Assembly: GCA_016201045.1 (NCBI GenBank)
Contig: JACQDM010000008.1
Coordinates: 1,054,001-1,118,000, forward strand
Length of the DNA: 64,000 nucleotides
Origin: Afipia sp.
Lineage (GTDB): Bacteria > Pseudomonadota > Alphaproteobacteria > Rhizobiales > Xanthobacteraceae
Direction of reading: 5' to 3'
Positions 8,928 through 16,992 of the stretch are shown here, one piece after another. Within the stretch, counting starts at the first letter, position 1, and every line of letters starts with the position of its first letter. The notes beneath the pieces are model-generated. The model was not told the origin of the DNA. It did not search any database and worked only from the letters and a program-made list of their open reading frames with translations. The translations under genes were made by a program, and so were the position numbers.

Positions 8928-9253
8928 TCTCGCACCCCTTGGGTGAAACTGCCCCGGCATGGAACAGCTCAATGATCTGAAACGTCGGAACCGTGCAAAC
9001 CCGGCTTCGGCCTTGGCCGCGCGTCCCGCGTCTTTGAAATTCGGCGAGACCGTACACGCGCCGGATAAAGGCGGCCAGCGCCGCCCAATCAACTCGTAGT
9101 CAACGGCCGGACACTGACTTCAATTCGGCTTCGCTTGCAACGGTTTGCGCATATTGCCACGCGCTTTTTCGAGCGTTGTCGCCGGGCTGCAACGGTCGCG
9201 TTGCAGGTTCTGCACCCGCTCCACATCGCCGCCGCAATTTGGATGATCCGGGG
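8928..9253. other. 326-nt gap between the L,D-transpeptidase and the response regulator
   Basis: No gene is evident. The region must hold the transpeptidase promoter, which I cannot place, and the end of the upstream response-regulator transcript. The only clear structure is the 8-bp hairpin at 9187-9206. Confidence 0.6.
9187..9206. repeat. perfect 8-bp hairpin CTGCAACG-N4-CGTTGCAG
   Basis: Perfect inverted repeat, 48 nt past the stop of the sigma-54 regulator. No T tract follows on either strand, so it is not a standard terminator; it could be an operator for the downstream L,D-transpeptidase or an mRNA-stabilising hairpin. TGCAACGG recurs once at about 9136. Confidence 0.4.
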
Positions 9254-10759
9254 CTAGCCTGCGGTGTCCGGCGATGCCGTTTCGGGTGCCCCGGCTTCGG
9301 CTTCCTCGAGCTTGCGGTAGAGCGTCGAGCGGCCGATTTTCAGCCGCCGCGCGACCTCCGACATTTGCCCGCGATAATGCGAGATCGCGAAACGGATCGC
9401 CTCGGCCTCGATCTCATCGAGCGGCCGGATTTCCCCATCGCCACCGACCATCATGAGTGCCCCGTAGGCTGATTGAAACTTTGGCGAGGCAATGGGCGCA
9501 ATAGGTATTTCGATACCGTTTATGGGCTCGTTGGCTTGCGCGGCTGAAACCGCGACTGCGGGCGCTTCAGGCACGTCTGTCATCGCCACGACATGCGGGA
9601 AATCCGCAGCCTCAAGCTGCGAGCCTTCGCTCATGACCACCGCGCGATAGACGGCGTTCTCGAGTTGCCGGACGTTTCCCGGCCAAGCCATCTGGCCGAG
9701 CATGCTCATCGCATCGCCGGACACGGTCGCGATCGGCCGATTTTCCTCTGCACAGAACCGCGCAACGAAATGGCGAACGAGATGTGGGATGTCCTCGCGG
9801 CGCGCACGCAGCGGCGGGATCGTTAGCGGCAGGACATGAAGCCGATAGAACAGGTCTTCGCGAAATTGACCGGCCTTCACGCGGTCGAGCAGATTGCGGT
9901 TGGTCGCCGACACGATGCGCACATCGACCTTCACAGGCTTCCGTCCGCCGACCGCTTCAACCTCGCCCTGTTGTAACGCGCGCAGCAGTTTCACCTGAGC
10001 GGCGAGCGGCAATTCGCTGATCTCGTCCAGGAACAGCGTGCCGCCATTGGCCTCGACGAATTTGCCGGCGTGCTTTTCGGTGGCGCCGGTGAACGCGCCC
10101 TTCTCGTGACCGAACAGAATCGACTCGACTAGATTTTCCGGCAGCGCGCCGCAATTTACTGCGATAAAGGGCTTGGCGCAGCGTTCGCTCGACCCATGAA
10201 TGGCTCTGGCGATCAATTCCTTGCCGACGCCGGATTCACCTTCGATCAGGACAGGGATCGCTGAAGACGCGGCCTTCTTGCCCATTGCGATGACATTTTC
10301 CATCGCCTCCGAGCGTGTGACGATGTCTTTAAATGTCAGCTTGCCTTCGCGGCTGTGACGAATGCGCTGCAGCTCGCCTTTCAGCGCGCTGGCATTGAGC
10401 GCGTTGCGCAAGGAAACCTGAAGCCGCTCCAGACCAACTGGCTTCACGACGAAATCATGCGCGCCGGAGCGCATTGCCGAGATGACATTGTCGATACCGC
10501 CGTGCGCGGTCTGCACAATGACGGGAATGTCGATTTCGAGTTCGCGCAATTTCGCAAGCACGCCCATGCCGTCAAGTCCCGGCATGACGAGATCGAGCAC
10601 CATCGCATCGACGCTCTTGGCGTCGGCGTCCGTCAACCGGGCCATTGCAGCATCGCCGCTTTCGACGACGACAGTCTCGTAGCCGCATCGCTGCACCATG
10701 CTTTCGACAAGGCGGCGCTGAACGGCGTCATCGTCGGCAATCAGGATGGTCACGGCCAT
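9254..10759 (-). CDS. sigma-54-dependent response regulator (NtrC family)
   Basis: A 501-residue activator. The receiver domain (residues 1-120) has the acidic cluster Asp10-Asp11 and the phosphorylation site Asp56. The AAA+ domain has Walker A at 174-180, the sigma-54 contact loop Gly-Ala-Phe-Thr-Gly-Ala at 221-226 and Walker B at 242-246. A Fis-type helix-turn-helix ends the protein. An unusual Ala/Pro linker of about 60 residues separates the AAA+ and DNA-binding parts. The start at 10759 has AGGA five bases ahead; a GTG four codons earlier would destroy that spacing. No partner kinase is adjacent, so targets are unknown. Confidence 0.9.
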   Translation of the reverse strand: MAVTILIADDDAVQRRLVESMVQRCGYETVVVESGDAAMARLTDADAKSVDAMVLDLVMPGLDGMGVLAKLRELEIDIPVIVQTAHGGIDNVISAMRSGAHDFVVKPVGLERLQVSLRNALNASALKGELQRIRHSREGKLTFKDIVTRSEAMENVIAMGKKAASSAIPVLIEGESGVGKELIARAIHGSSERCAKPFIAVNCGALPENLVESILFGHEKGAFTGATEKHAGKFVEANGGTLFLDEISELPLAAQVKLLRALQQGEVEAVGGRKPVKVDVRIVSATNRNLLDRVKAGQFREDLFYRLHVLPLTIPPLRARREDIPHLVRHFVARFCAEENRPIATVSGDAMSMLGQMAWPGNVRQLENAVYRAVVMSEGSQLEAADFPHVVAMTDVPEAPAVAVSAAQANEPINGIEIPIAPIASPKFQSAYGALMMVGGDGEIRPLDEIEAEAIRFAISHYRGQMSEVARRLKIGRSTLYRKLEEAEAGAPETASPDTAG

Positions 10760-10878
10760 GGCGTTCCTCACGCTTCTCTACTATCTGTCTCGAATCGGGG
10801 CACTCTCGCCGATGCCGATTAACGCCCTCTTAAGAGTTCGGGGCCGACGGGGATCGCGATGAACTTGCACAGGTTGGA

Positions 10879-12720
10879 ATGATGGCTTCACGCGCGACAT
10901 CCGCTCTCCGCAAATCTCCCGCAAAACCGAAGAAGGCCGTGAAGCCTTCCGGGCTGCCCGAATGGAATCTGGGCGATCTTTATTCGTCGATCGATGCACC
11001 GGAGATTGCGCGCGACCTCGCGAAGCTCGATGCGGACTGTGTTGCATTCGAGAATGCGTACAAGGGCAAGATTGCGGAGGCTGTTGCAAGGCCGGAGGGC
11101 GGAACGTGGCTTGCGGACGCGGTCAAAAACTACGAGGCCATCGACGATCTCGCGGGCAGGCTCGGGTCGTTCGCCGGCCTTGCGCATGCGGGAAACACCG
11201 TCGATCCGGCGATCTCGAAATTCTATGGCGACGTGTCCGAGCGCATCACGGCGGCGTCCGTGCATTTGCTGTTCTTCGCGCTCGAACTTAACCGTGTTGA
11301 TGACGCTGTGCTCGAGCGCGCGATGCAAACACCGGCGCTCGGTCACTATCGTCCTTGGATCGAAGATCTGCGGAAGGACAAGCCTTATCAGCTTGAGGAC
11401 CGCGTCGAGCAGTTGTTTCACGAGAAATCGCAAACGGCTTACGGCGCGTGGAACAGGCAGTTCGATCAGACGATCTCCACTTTGCGTTTCAAGGTCGGAA
11501 CCAAGGAACTCGCGATCGAGCCGACGCTCAATCTTTTGCAGGATCGCAAGCCCGCAAACCGCAAGGCTGCAGCGCAGGCGCTCGCAAAAACTTTCAAGGC
11601 GAACGAGCGCACGTTTGCGCTCATCACCAACACGCTTGCGAAGGACAAGGAAATTTCGGATCGCTGGCGCGGCTTCAAGGACATTGCGGATTCGCGCCAT
11701 CTCAACAATCGTGTTGAGCGTGAAGTGGTCGACGCGCTGGTTGCGTCCGTGCGTGCGGCGTATCCACGGCTGTCGCACCGCTACTACAAAATGAAGGCGC
11801 GCTGGTTCGGCAAGAAGTCGATGCCGTTCTGGGATCGCAACGCGCCGCTGCCGTTCGCCGCGACCGGCCAGATCGGATGGGGCGAAGCGAAAAGCACGAT
11901 CCTCAAAGCCTATGGCGATTTCTCGCCGCAAATGGCGAGCATTGCCGAGAGGTTTTTCACCGACCGCTGGATCGATGCGCCGGTCCGTCCGGGAAAAGCG
12001 CCCGGTGCGTTCTCGCATCCGACCACGCCGTCGGCGCACCCGTATGTGCTGATGAACTACCAGGGCAAGCCGCGCGACGTGATGACGCTGGCGCATGAAC
12101 TGGGTCACGGCGTGCATCAGGTGCTGGCGGCGAAGCAGGGCGCGCTGATGGCGCCGACGCCGCTGACGCTCGCCGAGACCGCGAGTGTGTTCGGCGAGAT
12201 GCTGACGTTCAAACGCTTGCTCGCGCAGACCAAGAACACGAAACAGCGCCAGGCTCTGCTGGCCGGCAAGGTCGAGGACATGATCAATACGGTCGTGCGC
12301 CAGATCGCATTCTATTCATTCGAACGCGCCGTTCACACTGAGCGTCGCAACGGCGAGCTCACCGCGCAGCGTATCGGCGAAATCTGGCTCAGCGTCCAAA
12401 GCGAGAGTCTCGGCCCGGCCATCGAAATCAAGCCGGGCTACGAGACTTACTGGATGTATATCCCGCACTTCATCCACTCGCCGTTCTATGTCTATGCCTA
12501 CGCCTTCGGCGACTGCCTCGTGAATTCGCTCTATGCGGTCTATGAGCGCGCCTCCGACGGTTTCGCGGAGCGGTATCTCGCCATGCTCTCGGCGGGCGGC
12601 ACCAAGCACTACTCGGAGTTGCTCAAACCGTTTGGTCTCGACGCCAAGGACCCGACGTTCTGGGACGGCGGATTGTCGGTCATCGAGGCGCTGATTGCCG
12701 AGCTCGAAACGATGGGCTGA
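10879..12720 (+). CDS. pepF: oligoendopeptidase F family (M3 metallopeptidase)
   Basis: A 613-residue cytosolic zinc peptidase that should cleave short peptides. The zinc site is His-Glu-Leu-Gly-His at residues 406-410, followed by the third-ligand Glu in the Leu-Ala-Glu-Thr-Ala-Ser segment about 25 residues on. There is no signal peptide, and the length is normal for M3B enzymes. Two ATG codons stand in tandem at 10879 and 10882 and either could be used. It is divergent from the sigma-54 regulator and followed by the oxidase/transhydrogenase unit. Confidence 0.92.
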   Translation: MMASRATSALRKSPAKPKKAVKPSGLPEWNLGDLYSSIDAPEIARDLAKLDADCVAFENAYKGKIAEAVARPEGGTWLADAVKNYEAIDDLAGRLGSFAGLAHAGNTVDPAISKFYGDVSERITAASVHLLFFALELNRVDDAVLERAMQTPALGHYRPWIEDLRKDKPYQLEDRVEQLFHEKSQTAYGAWNRQFDQTISTLRFKVGTKELAIEPTLNLLQDRKPANRKAAAQALAKTFKANERTFALITNTLAKDKEISDRWRGFKDIADSRHLNNRVEREVVDALVASVRAAYPRLSHRYYKMKARWFGKKSMPFWDRNAPLPFAATGQIGWGEAKSTILKAYGDFSPQMASIAERFFTDRWIDAPVRPGKAPGAFSHPTTPSAHPYVLMNYQGKPRDVMTLAHELGHGVHQVLAAKQGALMAPTPLTLAETASVFGEMLTFKRLLAQTKNTKQRQALLAGKVEDMINTVVRQIAFYSFERAVHTERRNGELTAQRIGEIWLSVQSESLGPAIEIKPGYETYWMYIPHFIHSPFYVYAYAFGDCLVNSLYAVYERASDGFAERYLAMLSAGGTKHYSELLKPFGLDAKDPTFWDGGLSVIEALIAELETMG

Positions 12721-12791
12721 CGGCATGGCGTCATCCCCATTTTTGAACGCCGCATAACTCTTATTCACGTCACCAGATCGGCGTCCCGCCG

Positions 12792-12820
12792 TTGCCCTGA
12801 CCCGGCAATTCGGGTATTTC
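12792..12820 (+). promoter_or_regulatory. possible promoter for the coxIV-pnt unit
   Basis: TTGCCC-N17-TATTTC, a 4/6 plus 4/6 match to sigma-70 hexamers with ideal spacing, lies 33 nt before the small oxidase-subunit gene and after pepF. Weak on sequence alone. Confidence 0.3.
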
Positions 12821-12852
12821 CGCGTTGAACAGAGACACGGCTGGAGGCTCAA

Positions 12853-13005
12853 ATGGCTGATCACAGTGAAGTCGCCTACACCAAGGCAGACGGCATGGAC
12901 TACAAGGCGCACGAGGAAACCTACGAGGGCTTTCTCATGCTGACGAAGTACGGCACGCTGACCGTGATCGCAATCGTCGGCCTGATGGCGATTTTCCTCA
13001 CCTGA
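12853..13005 (+). CDS. aa3-type cytochrome c oxidase subunit IV (bacterial CoxIV-like)
   Basis: A 50-residue membrane protein, easily missed for its size. It has a polar N-terminus with the family-typical Met-Asp-Tyr-x2-His-Glu-x-Thr-Tyr-Glu-x-Phe segment (residues 15-27) and one transmembrane helix (about 33-49). This is the pattern of the small subunit IV of alphaproteobacterial aa3 oxidases (Pfam COX4_pro_2). GGAGG lies eight bases ahead of the ATG. It precedes pntAA by 74 nt, an arrangement I recall from other rhizobial-group genomes. Its exact role in the oxidase is unclear, and none of the catalytic oxidase subunits is nearby. Confidence 0.75.
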   Translation: MADHSEVAYTKADGMDYKAHEETYEGFLMLTKYGTLTVIAIVGLMAIFLT

Positions 13006-13079
13006 TCCGAACTTCGGAGTTCACCGGCAGCCTTGCCGGTGGTTAAGTCATGCGCGGCCCGGCGGCCGCGGGAGGCGTC

Positions 13080-14207
13080 ATGAAAATTGCGATTGCCAAA
13101 GAAGTCGACGCGGCCGAACCGCGCGTCGCCGCGACACCGGAGACCGTGAAGAAATTCAAGGCGCTCGGTATGGATGTCGCGATCGAGCCGGGTGCCGGTC
13201 TCAAGTCCGGCCTGCTCGATTCCGAATACGCGGTGGCGGGTGCAATCGTCAGCGCCGATGCCGTCAAAGATGCTGACATCGTCGTCAAGGTGAAGCGACC
13301 CGAGTCGTCCGAGCTTTCCAAATACAAGAAGGGCGCATTGGTCATCGCGATCATGGACCCTTATGGCAATGACGCGGCGCTCAAAGCAATTGCGTCGGCT
13401 GGCGTATCGGCGTTCGCGATGGAACTGATGCCGCGCATTACGCGCGCGCAGGTGATGGACGTGCTGTCGTCGCAGGCCAATCTCGCAGGCTATCGCGCGG
13501 TGATCGAATCCGCGGAAGCCTTCGGCCGCGCATTCCCGATGATGATGACTGCGGCGGGTACCGTTCCTGCCGCCAAAGTGTTCGTGATGGGCGTCGGCGT
13601 CGCCGGCCTGCAGGCGATTGCGACCGCGCGCCGTCTCGGTGCCGTTGTGACGGCAACCGACGTCCGTCCCGCTGTTAAAGAGCAGGTTGAATCGCTTGGC
13701 GCGAAGTTTCTCGCGGTCGAGGATGAGGAATTCAAGCAGGCCGAAACCGCAGGCGGCTACGCCAAGGAAATGTCGAAAGAGTATCAGGCCAAGCAGGCTG
13801 CGCTCACGGCAGAACACATCAAGAAGCAGGATATCATTATCACCACCGCGCTTATTCCGGGCCGGCCCGCGCCGAAGCTTGTCAGCGCCGACATGGTGAA
13901 GTCAATGAAGCCTGGTTCGGTGCTCGTCGATCTTGCGGTCGAGCGTGGCGGCAATGTCGAAGGCGTGAAGGCAGGCGAAGTCACCGACATCAACGGCGTG
14001 AAGATCGTCGGCTTCTCCAATCTCGCGGGCCGCGTCGCGGCGTCCGCATCCGCTCTTTATGCAAAAAATCTGTTTTCATTCATCGAGACGTTGATCGACA
14101 AGGCGACCAAGTCGCTCGCCGTGAAGTGGGACGACGAACTCGTGAAAGCCACCGCGCTGACCAAAGACGGCGCGGTCATTCATCCGAACTTCCAGCCGAA
14201 GGCGTAA
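13080..14207 (+). CDS. pntAA: proton-translocating NAD(P) transhydrogenase subunit alpha, part 1
   Basis: A 375-residue soluble NAD(H)-binding domain (dI) of the split transhydrogenase, which uses the proton gradient to reduce NADP+ with NADH. The N-terminal Lys-Glu-x6-Glu-x-Arg-Val-Ala-Ala-Thr-Pro motif and the Gly-Val-Gly-Val-Ala-Gly nucleotide loop (about residues 170-175) are present. The ATG at 13080 has GGGAGG seven bases ahead, better than the in-frame ATG ten codons upstream. The alpha subunit is split here from the membrane part, as usual in alphaproteobacteria. Confidence 0.95.
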   Translation: MKIAIAKEVDAAEPRVAATPETVKKFKALGMDVAIEPGAGLKSGLLDSEYAVAGAIVSADAVKDADIVVKVKRPESSELSKYKKGALVIAIMDPYGNDAALKAIASAGVSAFAMELMPRITRAQVMDVLSSQANLAGYRAVIESAEAFGRAFPMMMTAAGTVPAAKVFVMGVGVAGLQAIATARRLGAVVTATDVRPAVKEQVESLGAKFLAVEDEEFKQAETAGGYAKEMSKEYQAKQAALTAEHIKKQDIIITTALIPGRPAPKLVSADMVKSMKPGSVLVDLAVERGGNVEGVKAGEVTDINGVKIVGFSNLAGRVAASASALYAKNLFSFIETLIDKATKSLAVKWDDELVKATALTKDGAVIHPNFQPKA

Positions 14208-14219
14208 AGGAGCACAGCC

Positions 14220-14537
14220 ATGCATGGTATCGAGGCCGTCGATCCGTTCGTCTTCCGTCTGTCGATTTTCGTTCTCGCCGTTTTCGTTGGCTACTTTGTA
14301 GTGTGGTCGGTGACGCCCGCGCTGCATACGCCCCTGATGTCGGTGACGAATGCCATCTCCTCAGTCATCGTCGTCGGCGCGTTGCTTGCGGTTGGCGTGT
14401 CGCTGGCTGGCGATGGCGGGACGATCTGGGCGCGCGCGTTCGGTTTCATCGCGCTGATTTTCGCCTGCGTGAACATTTTCGGCGGGTTTCTGGTCACCCA
14501 GCGCATGCTGGCGATGTATCAGAAGAAAAAGAAGTAA
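14220..14537 (+). CDS. pntAB: NAD(P) transhydrogenase subunit alpha, part 2
   Basis: A 105-residue membrane protein with three transmembrane helices ending in a Lys-rich tail. It is the small membrane segment (part of domain II) that in E. coli is fused to the alpha subunit. AAAGGAG precedes the start. It lies 12 nt after pntAA and 9 nt before pntB, so the three are one operon and the complex is membrane-bound. Confidence 0.95.
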   Translation: MHGIEAVDPFVFRLSIFVLAVFVGYFVVWSVTPALHTPLMSVTNAISSVIVVGALLAVGVSLAGDGGTIWARAFGFIALIFACVNIFGGFLVTQRMLAMYQKKKK

Positions 14538-14546
14538 GGGGCGGCC

Positions 14547-15947
14547 ATGAGCGCAAACCTCTCAGCCCTTCTTTATCTCGTCGCGGGCGTCCTGTTCATT
14601 CTGTCGTTGCGCGGACTGTCGAGCCCCGCTTCGTCTCGTCAAGGCAACTGGTTCGGCATGATCGGCATGACGATTGCGGTCGTCACGACGCTGGCCGCGC
14701 ATCCGCCGGGCGATGTCATCGGCTGGATTCTCGTGATCCTCGGCATTGGAATCGGCGGCGGCATCGGCGCGGTGATTGCGCGCAAGGTACCGATGACCTC
14801 GATGCCAGAACTCGTCGCGGCGTTTCACTCGCTGGTCGGTATGGCGGCGGTTCTGGTTGCGGCTGGTGCATTCTATGCTCCTGCGGCCTTCGACATCGGA
14901 ACCCGCGGCAACATCCACGCATCGAGCCTCGTCGAAATGTCGCTCGGCGTCGCCATCGGCGCGCTGACGTTTACCGGTTCGGTTATCGCCTTCGCGAAAT
15001 TGTCGGGCCGCATGAGCGGCGCGCCAATCATGTTGCCGTTCCGGCATGCCATCAACATCGCGTTGGCTGCAGCATTGATCTTCTTTATCTACGGCCTTGT
15101 CGTATCGCAGAGTTCTTTCGACTTCTGGATGATCACGATCCTCGCGCTCGTTCTCGGCGCTCTCATCATCATCCCGATCGGCGGCGCCGATATGCCCGTC
15201 GTGATCTCGATGCTGAACTCGTATTCGGGTTGGGCGGCAGCGGGCATCGGCTTCACGCTCGGTAACTCCGCGCTCATTATCACGGGCGCGCTTGTCGGTT
15301 CATCCGGTGCGATCCTGTCCTACATCATGTGCCACGCCATGAACCGCTCCTTCATCTCAGTCATTCTCGGCGGCTTCGGCGGCGAGACGTCGGGCGGGCC
15401 GGCGGCTGGCGGCGGCGAAGTGAAGCCGGTCAAACTCGGTTCTGCTGACGACGCGGCTTTCATCATGAAGAACGCGCAGAAGGTCATCATCGTGCCGGGC
15501 TACGGCATGGCGGTGGCACAGGCACAACATGCTTTGAGAGAGATGGCAGACACGCTCAAGAAAGAGGGCGTCGAGGTGAAGTACGCCATTCACCCGGTGG
15601 CGGGCCGCATGCCAGGACACATGAACGTGCTCTTGGCCGAAGCTAACGTGCCTTACGACGAAGTGTTCGAGCTTGAGGACATCAATTCCGAATTCGCGCA
15701 GGCCGACGTTGCCTTCGTGATCGGCGCGAACGACGTGACCAATCCGGCGGCGGAAGAAGACCCGAAGTCGCCGATTTACGGCATGCCGGTGCTTCAGGTC
15801 TGGAAGGCGGGCACCGTGATGTTCATCAAGCGCTCGCTGGCATCAGGTTATGCAGGCGTGGACAATCCACTGTTTTATCGCGACAACACCATGATGCTGC
15901 TTGGTGACGCGAAGAAAATGACGGAGAACATTGTCAAGGCGCTGTAA
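14547..15947 (+). CDS. pntB: NAD(P) transhydrogenase subunit beta
   Basis: A 466-residue protein with about nine transmembrane helices (domain II, residues 1-270), a short Gly/Ala linker, and the soluble NADP(H)-binding domain III, marked by Val-Pro-Gly-Tyr-Gly-Met-Ala-Val-Ala-Gln-Ala and later Gly-Ala-Asn-Asp-Val-Thr-Asn-Pro-Ala. Length is normal. It closes the pnt operon, which would supply NADPH for biosynthesis; a DUF3606 gene follows 34 nt later with its own strong ribosome site. Confidence 0.96.
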   Translation: MSANLSALLYLVAGVLFILSLRGLSSPASSRQGNWFGMIGMTIAVVTTLAAHPPGDVIGWILVILGIGIGGGIGAVIARKVPMTSMPELVAAFHSLVGMAAVLVAAGAFYAPAAFDIGTRGNIHASSLVEMSLGVAIGALTFTGSVIAFAKLSGRMSGAPIMLPFRHAINIALAAALIFFIYGLVVSQSSFDFWMITILALVLGALIIIPIGGADMPVVISMLNSYSGWAAAGIGFTLGNSALIITGALVGSSGAILSYIMCHAMNRSFISVILGGFGGETSGGPAAGGGEVKPVKLGSADDAAFIMKNAQKVIIVPGYGMAVAQAQHALREMADTLKKEGVEVKYAIHPVAGRMPGHMNVLLAEANVPYDEVFELEDINSEFAQADVAFVIGANDVTNPAAEEDPKSPIYGMPVLQVWKAGTVMFIKRSLASGYAGVDNPLFYRDNTMMLLGDAKKMTENIVKAL

Positions 15948-15981
15948 CGCGTACGCCGAGTCTCACCGACAGGAGGGCAGG

Positions 15982-16371
15982 ATGGCCGACAACAAGTCAA
16001 AGCGCGGTGGCGCTGATGCCGCGTTGATTGCGTTGAGTGAACCCTACGAAGTCCGTTACTGGTCCAAGAAGCTGAGGATTACGCCGGCCAAGCTGAAGGC
16101 CACCGTCAAGAAGGTCGGCCACTCCGCGAAGAAGGTCGAGGCCTATATCAAGGAGCAGAAGCACAAGGCGCGCGACCGTGCGCTGATCGCGCTGAGCCAG
16201 CCTTACGAAGTTCGCTACTGGTCGAAGAAGCTGAAGATCACGCCCGCGGCGTTGAAGGCCGCCGTCAAGGCCGTCGGTCATTCGTCGAAGAAGGTGACAG
16301 CCTACGTCATGGCGAAGAAGAAGAGGAAGAAGACTGCCAAGAAAAAGAAGAAGGCGGCGAAGAAGAAATAG
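15982..16371 (+). CDS. tandem DUF3606 protein with lysine-rich tail
   Basis: A 129-residue, very basic protein. Two copies of a unit of about 35 residues (about 14-47 and 66-99) share the core Tyr-Glu-Val-Arg-Tyr-Trp-Ser-Lys-Lys-Leu followed by Ile-Thr-Pro and Val-Gly-His-Ser. This is the DUF3606 motif, usually seen once in proteins of about 60 residues. The last 20 residues are almost all Lys with some Ala, resembling histone H1-like tails, so nucleic-acid binding is a fair guess. AGGAGGG precedes the start. Function is unknown; it may be cotranscribed with pntB. Confidence 0.8.
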   Translation: MADNKSKRGGADAALIALSEPYEVRYWSKKLRITPAKLKATVKKVGHSAKKVEAYIKEQKHKARDRALIALSQPYEVRYWSKKLKITPAALKAAVKAVGHSSKKVTAYVMAKKKRKKTAKKKKKAAKKK

Positions 16372-16403
16372 CCCCTCACAACTTGTTTGATTTCAAATGC
16401 GAG

Positions 16404-16440
16404 CGGCCAGCGCCATTTCTCGCGCTGGCCGTTCGGTTTT
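16404..16440 (+). terminator. Rho-independent terminator after the DUF3606 gene
   Basis: A 9-bp perfect stem (CGGCCAGCG at 16404-16412 with CGCTGGCCG at 16423-16431) with a 10-nt loop, followed by TTCGGTTTT. It lies between convergent genes. Confidence 0.7.
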
Positions 16441-16456
16441 GACGGGGCGAATTCGC

Positions 16457-16843
16457 CTAGGAGCCTTTCGGCAGGCGATAGAGTGCGCAGAGCTTATTGC
16501 CGTCCGGATCGCGCAGATAGGCGATGTACATTTTCATGTCGCCCATGCCGCGAATGCCGGGCGGGTCTTCGCAGGTCGTGCCGCCGTTCGCGACGCCGGT
16601 CGCGTGCCATGCCTGCGCTTCTTCAGGCGACGCGGCCGTAAATCCGATGGTGCCGCCATTGGCGAAAGTTGCCGCCTTGCCGTCGATCGGTTTCGACACG
16701 GCAAACGTGCCGGTTTTGGTGCGATAGAAGATGCGGTGACGATCGACGATTGCAGGTTGCACGCCGAGCGTGCCAAGTAGCTTGTCGTAAAACGCCTTGG
16801 CCTTGTCGAGATCGTTCGTCCCGATCATGATGTGCGAGAACAT
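16457..16843 (-). CDS. VOC family (glyoxalase/bleomycin resistance-like) protein
   Basis: A 128-residue single-domain vicinal-oxygen-chelate protein. The opening Met-Phe-Ser-His-Ile-Met-Ile-Gly-Thr-Asn-Asp-Leu and the C-terminal Tyr-Leu-Arg-Asp-Pro-Asp-Gly-Asn-Lys-Leu-Cys are the hallmarks of the fold; such proteins act as dimers. The substrate cannot be inferred. The start at 16843 is preceded by GGGAGGAG. It is divergent from the antiporter gene. Confidence 0.85.
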   Translation of the reverse strand: MFSHIMIGTNDLDKAKAFYDKLLGTLGVQPAIVDRHRIFYRTKTGTFAVSKPIDGKAATFANGGTIGFTAASPEEAQAWHATGVANGGTTCEDPPGIRGMGDMKMYIAYLRDPDGNKLCALYRLPKGS

Positions 16844-16992
16844 TCTGCGTCTCCTCCCATAAACAGCGCCATTGGTTACGGCATCTTGGCTGAGCACGCA
16901 ATTTGCTTCTGCATTAAGAGGCCGCTATCCCATGCGATGAGAAAATACTGTGATGGCCATACTTCATCGGATCAAAACGCTATAGTGCCGCT

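Noticed and set aside
10888-12117. A 409-codon frame antisense to pepF
   Set aside because: Shadow of the peptidase gene; Arg-rich with no motif.
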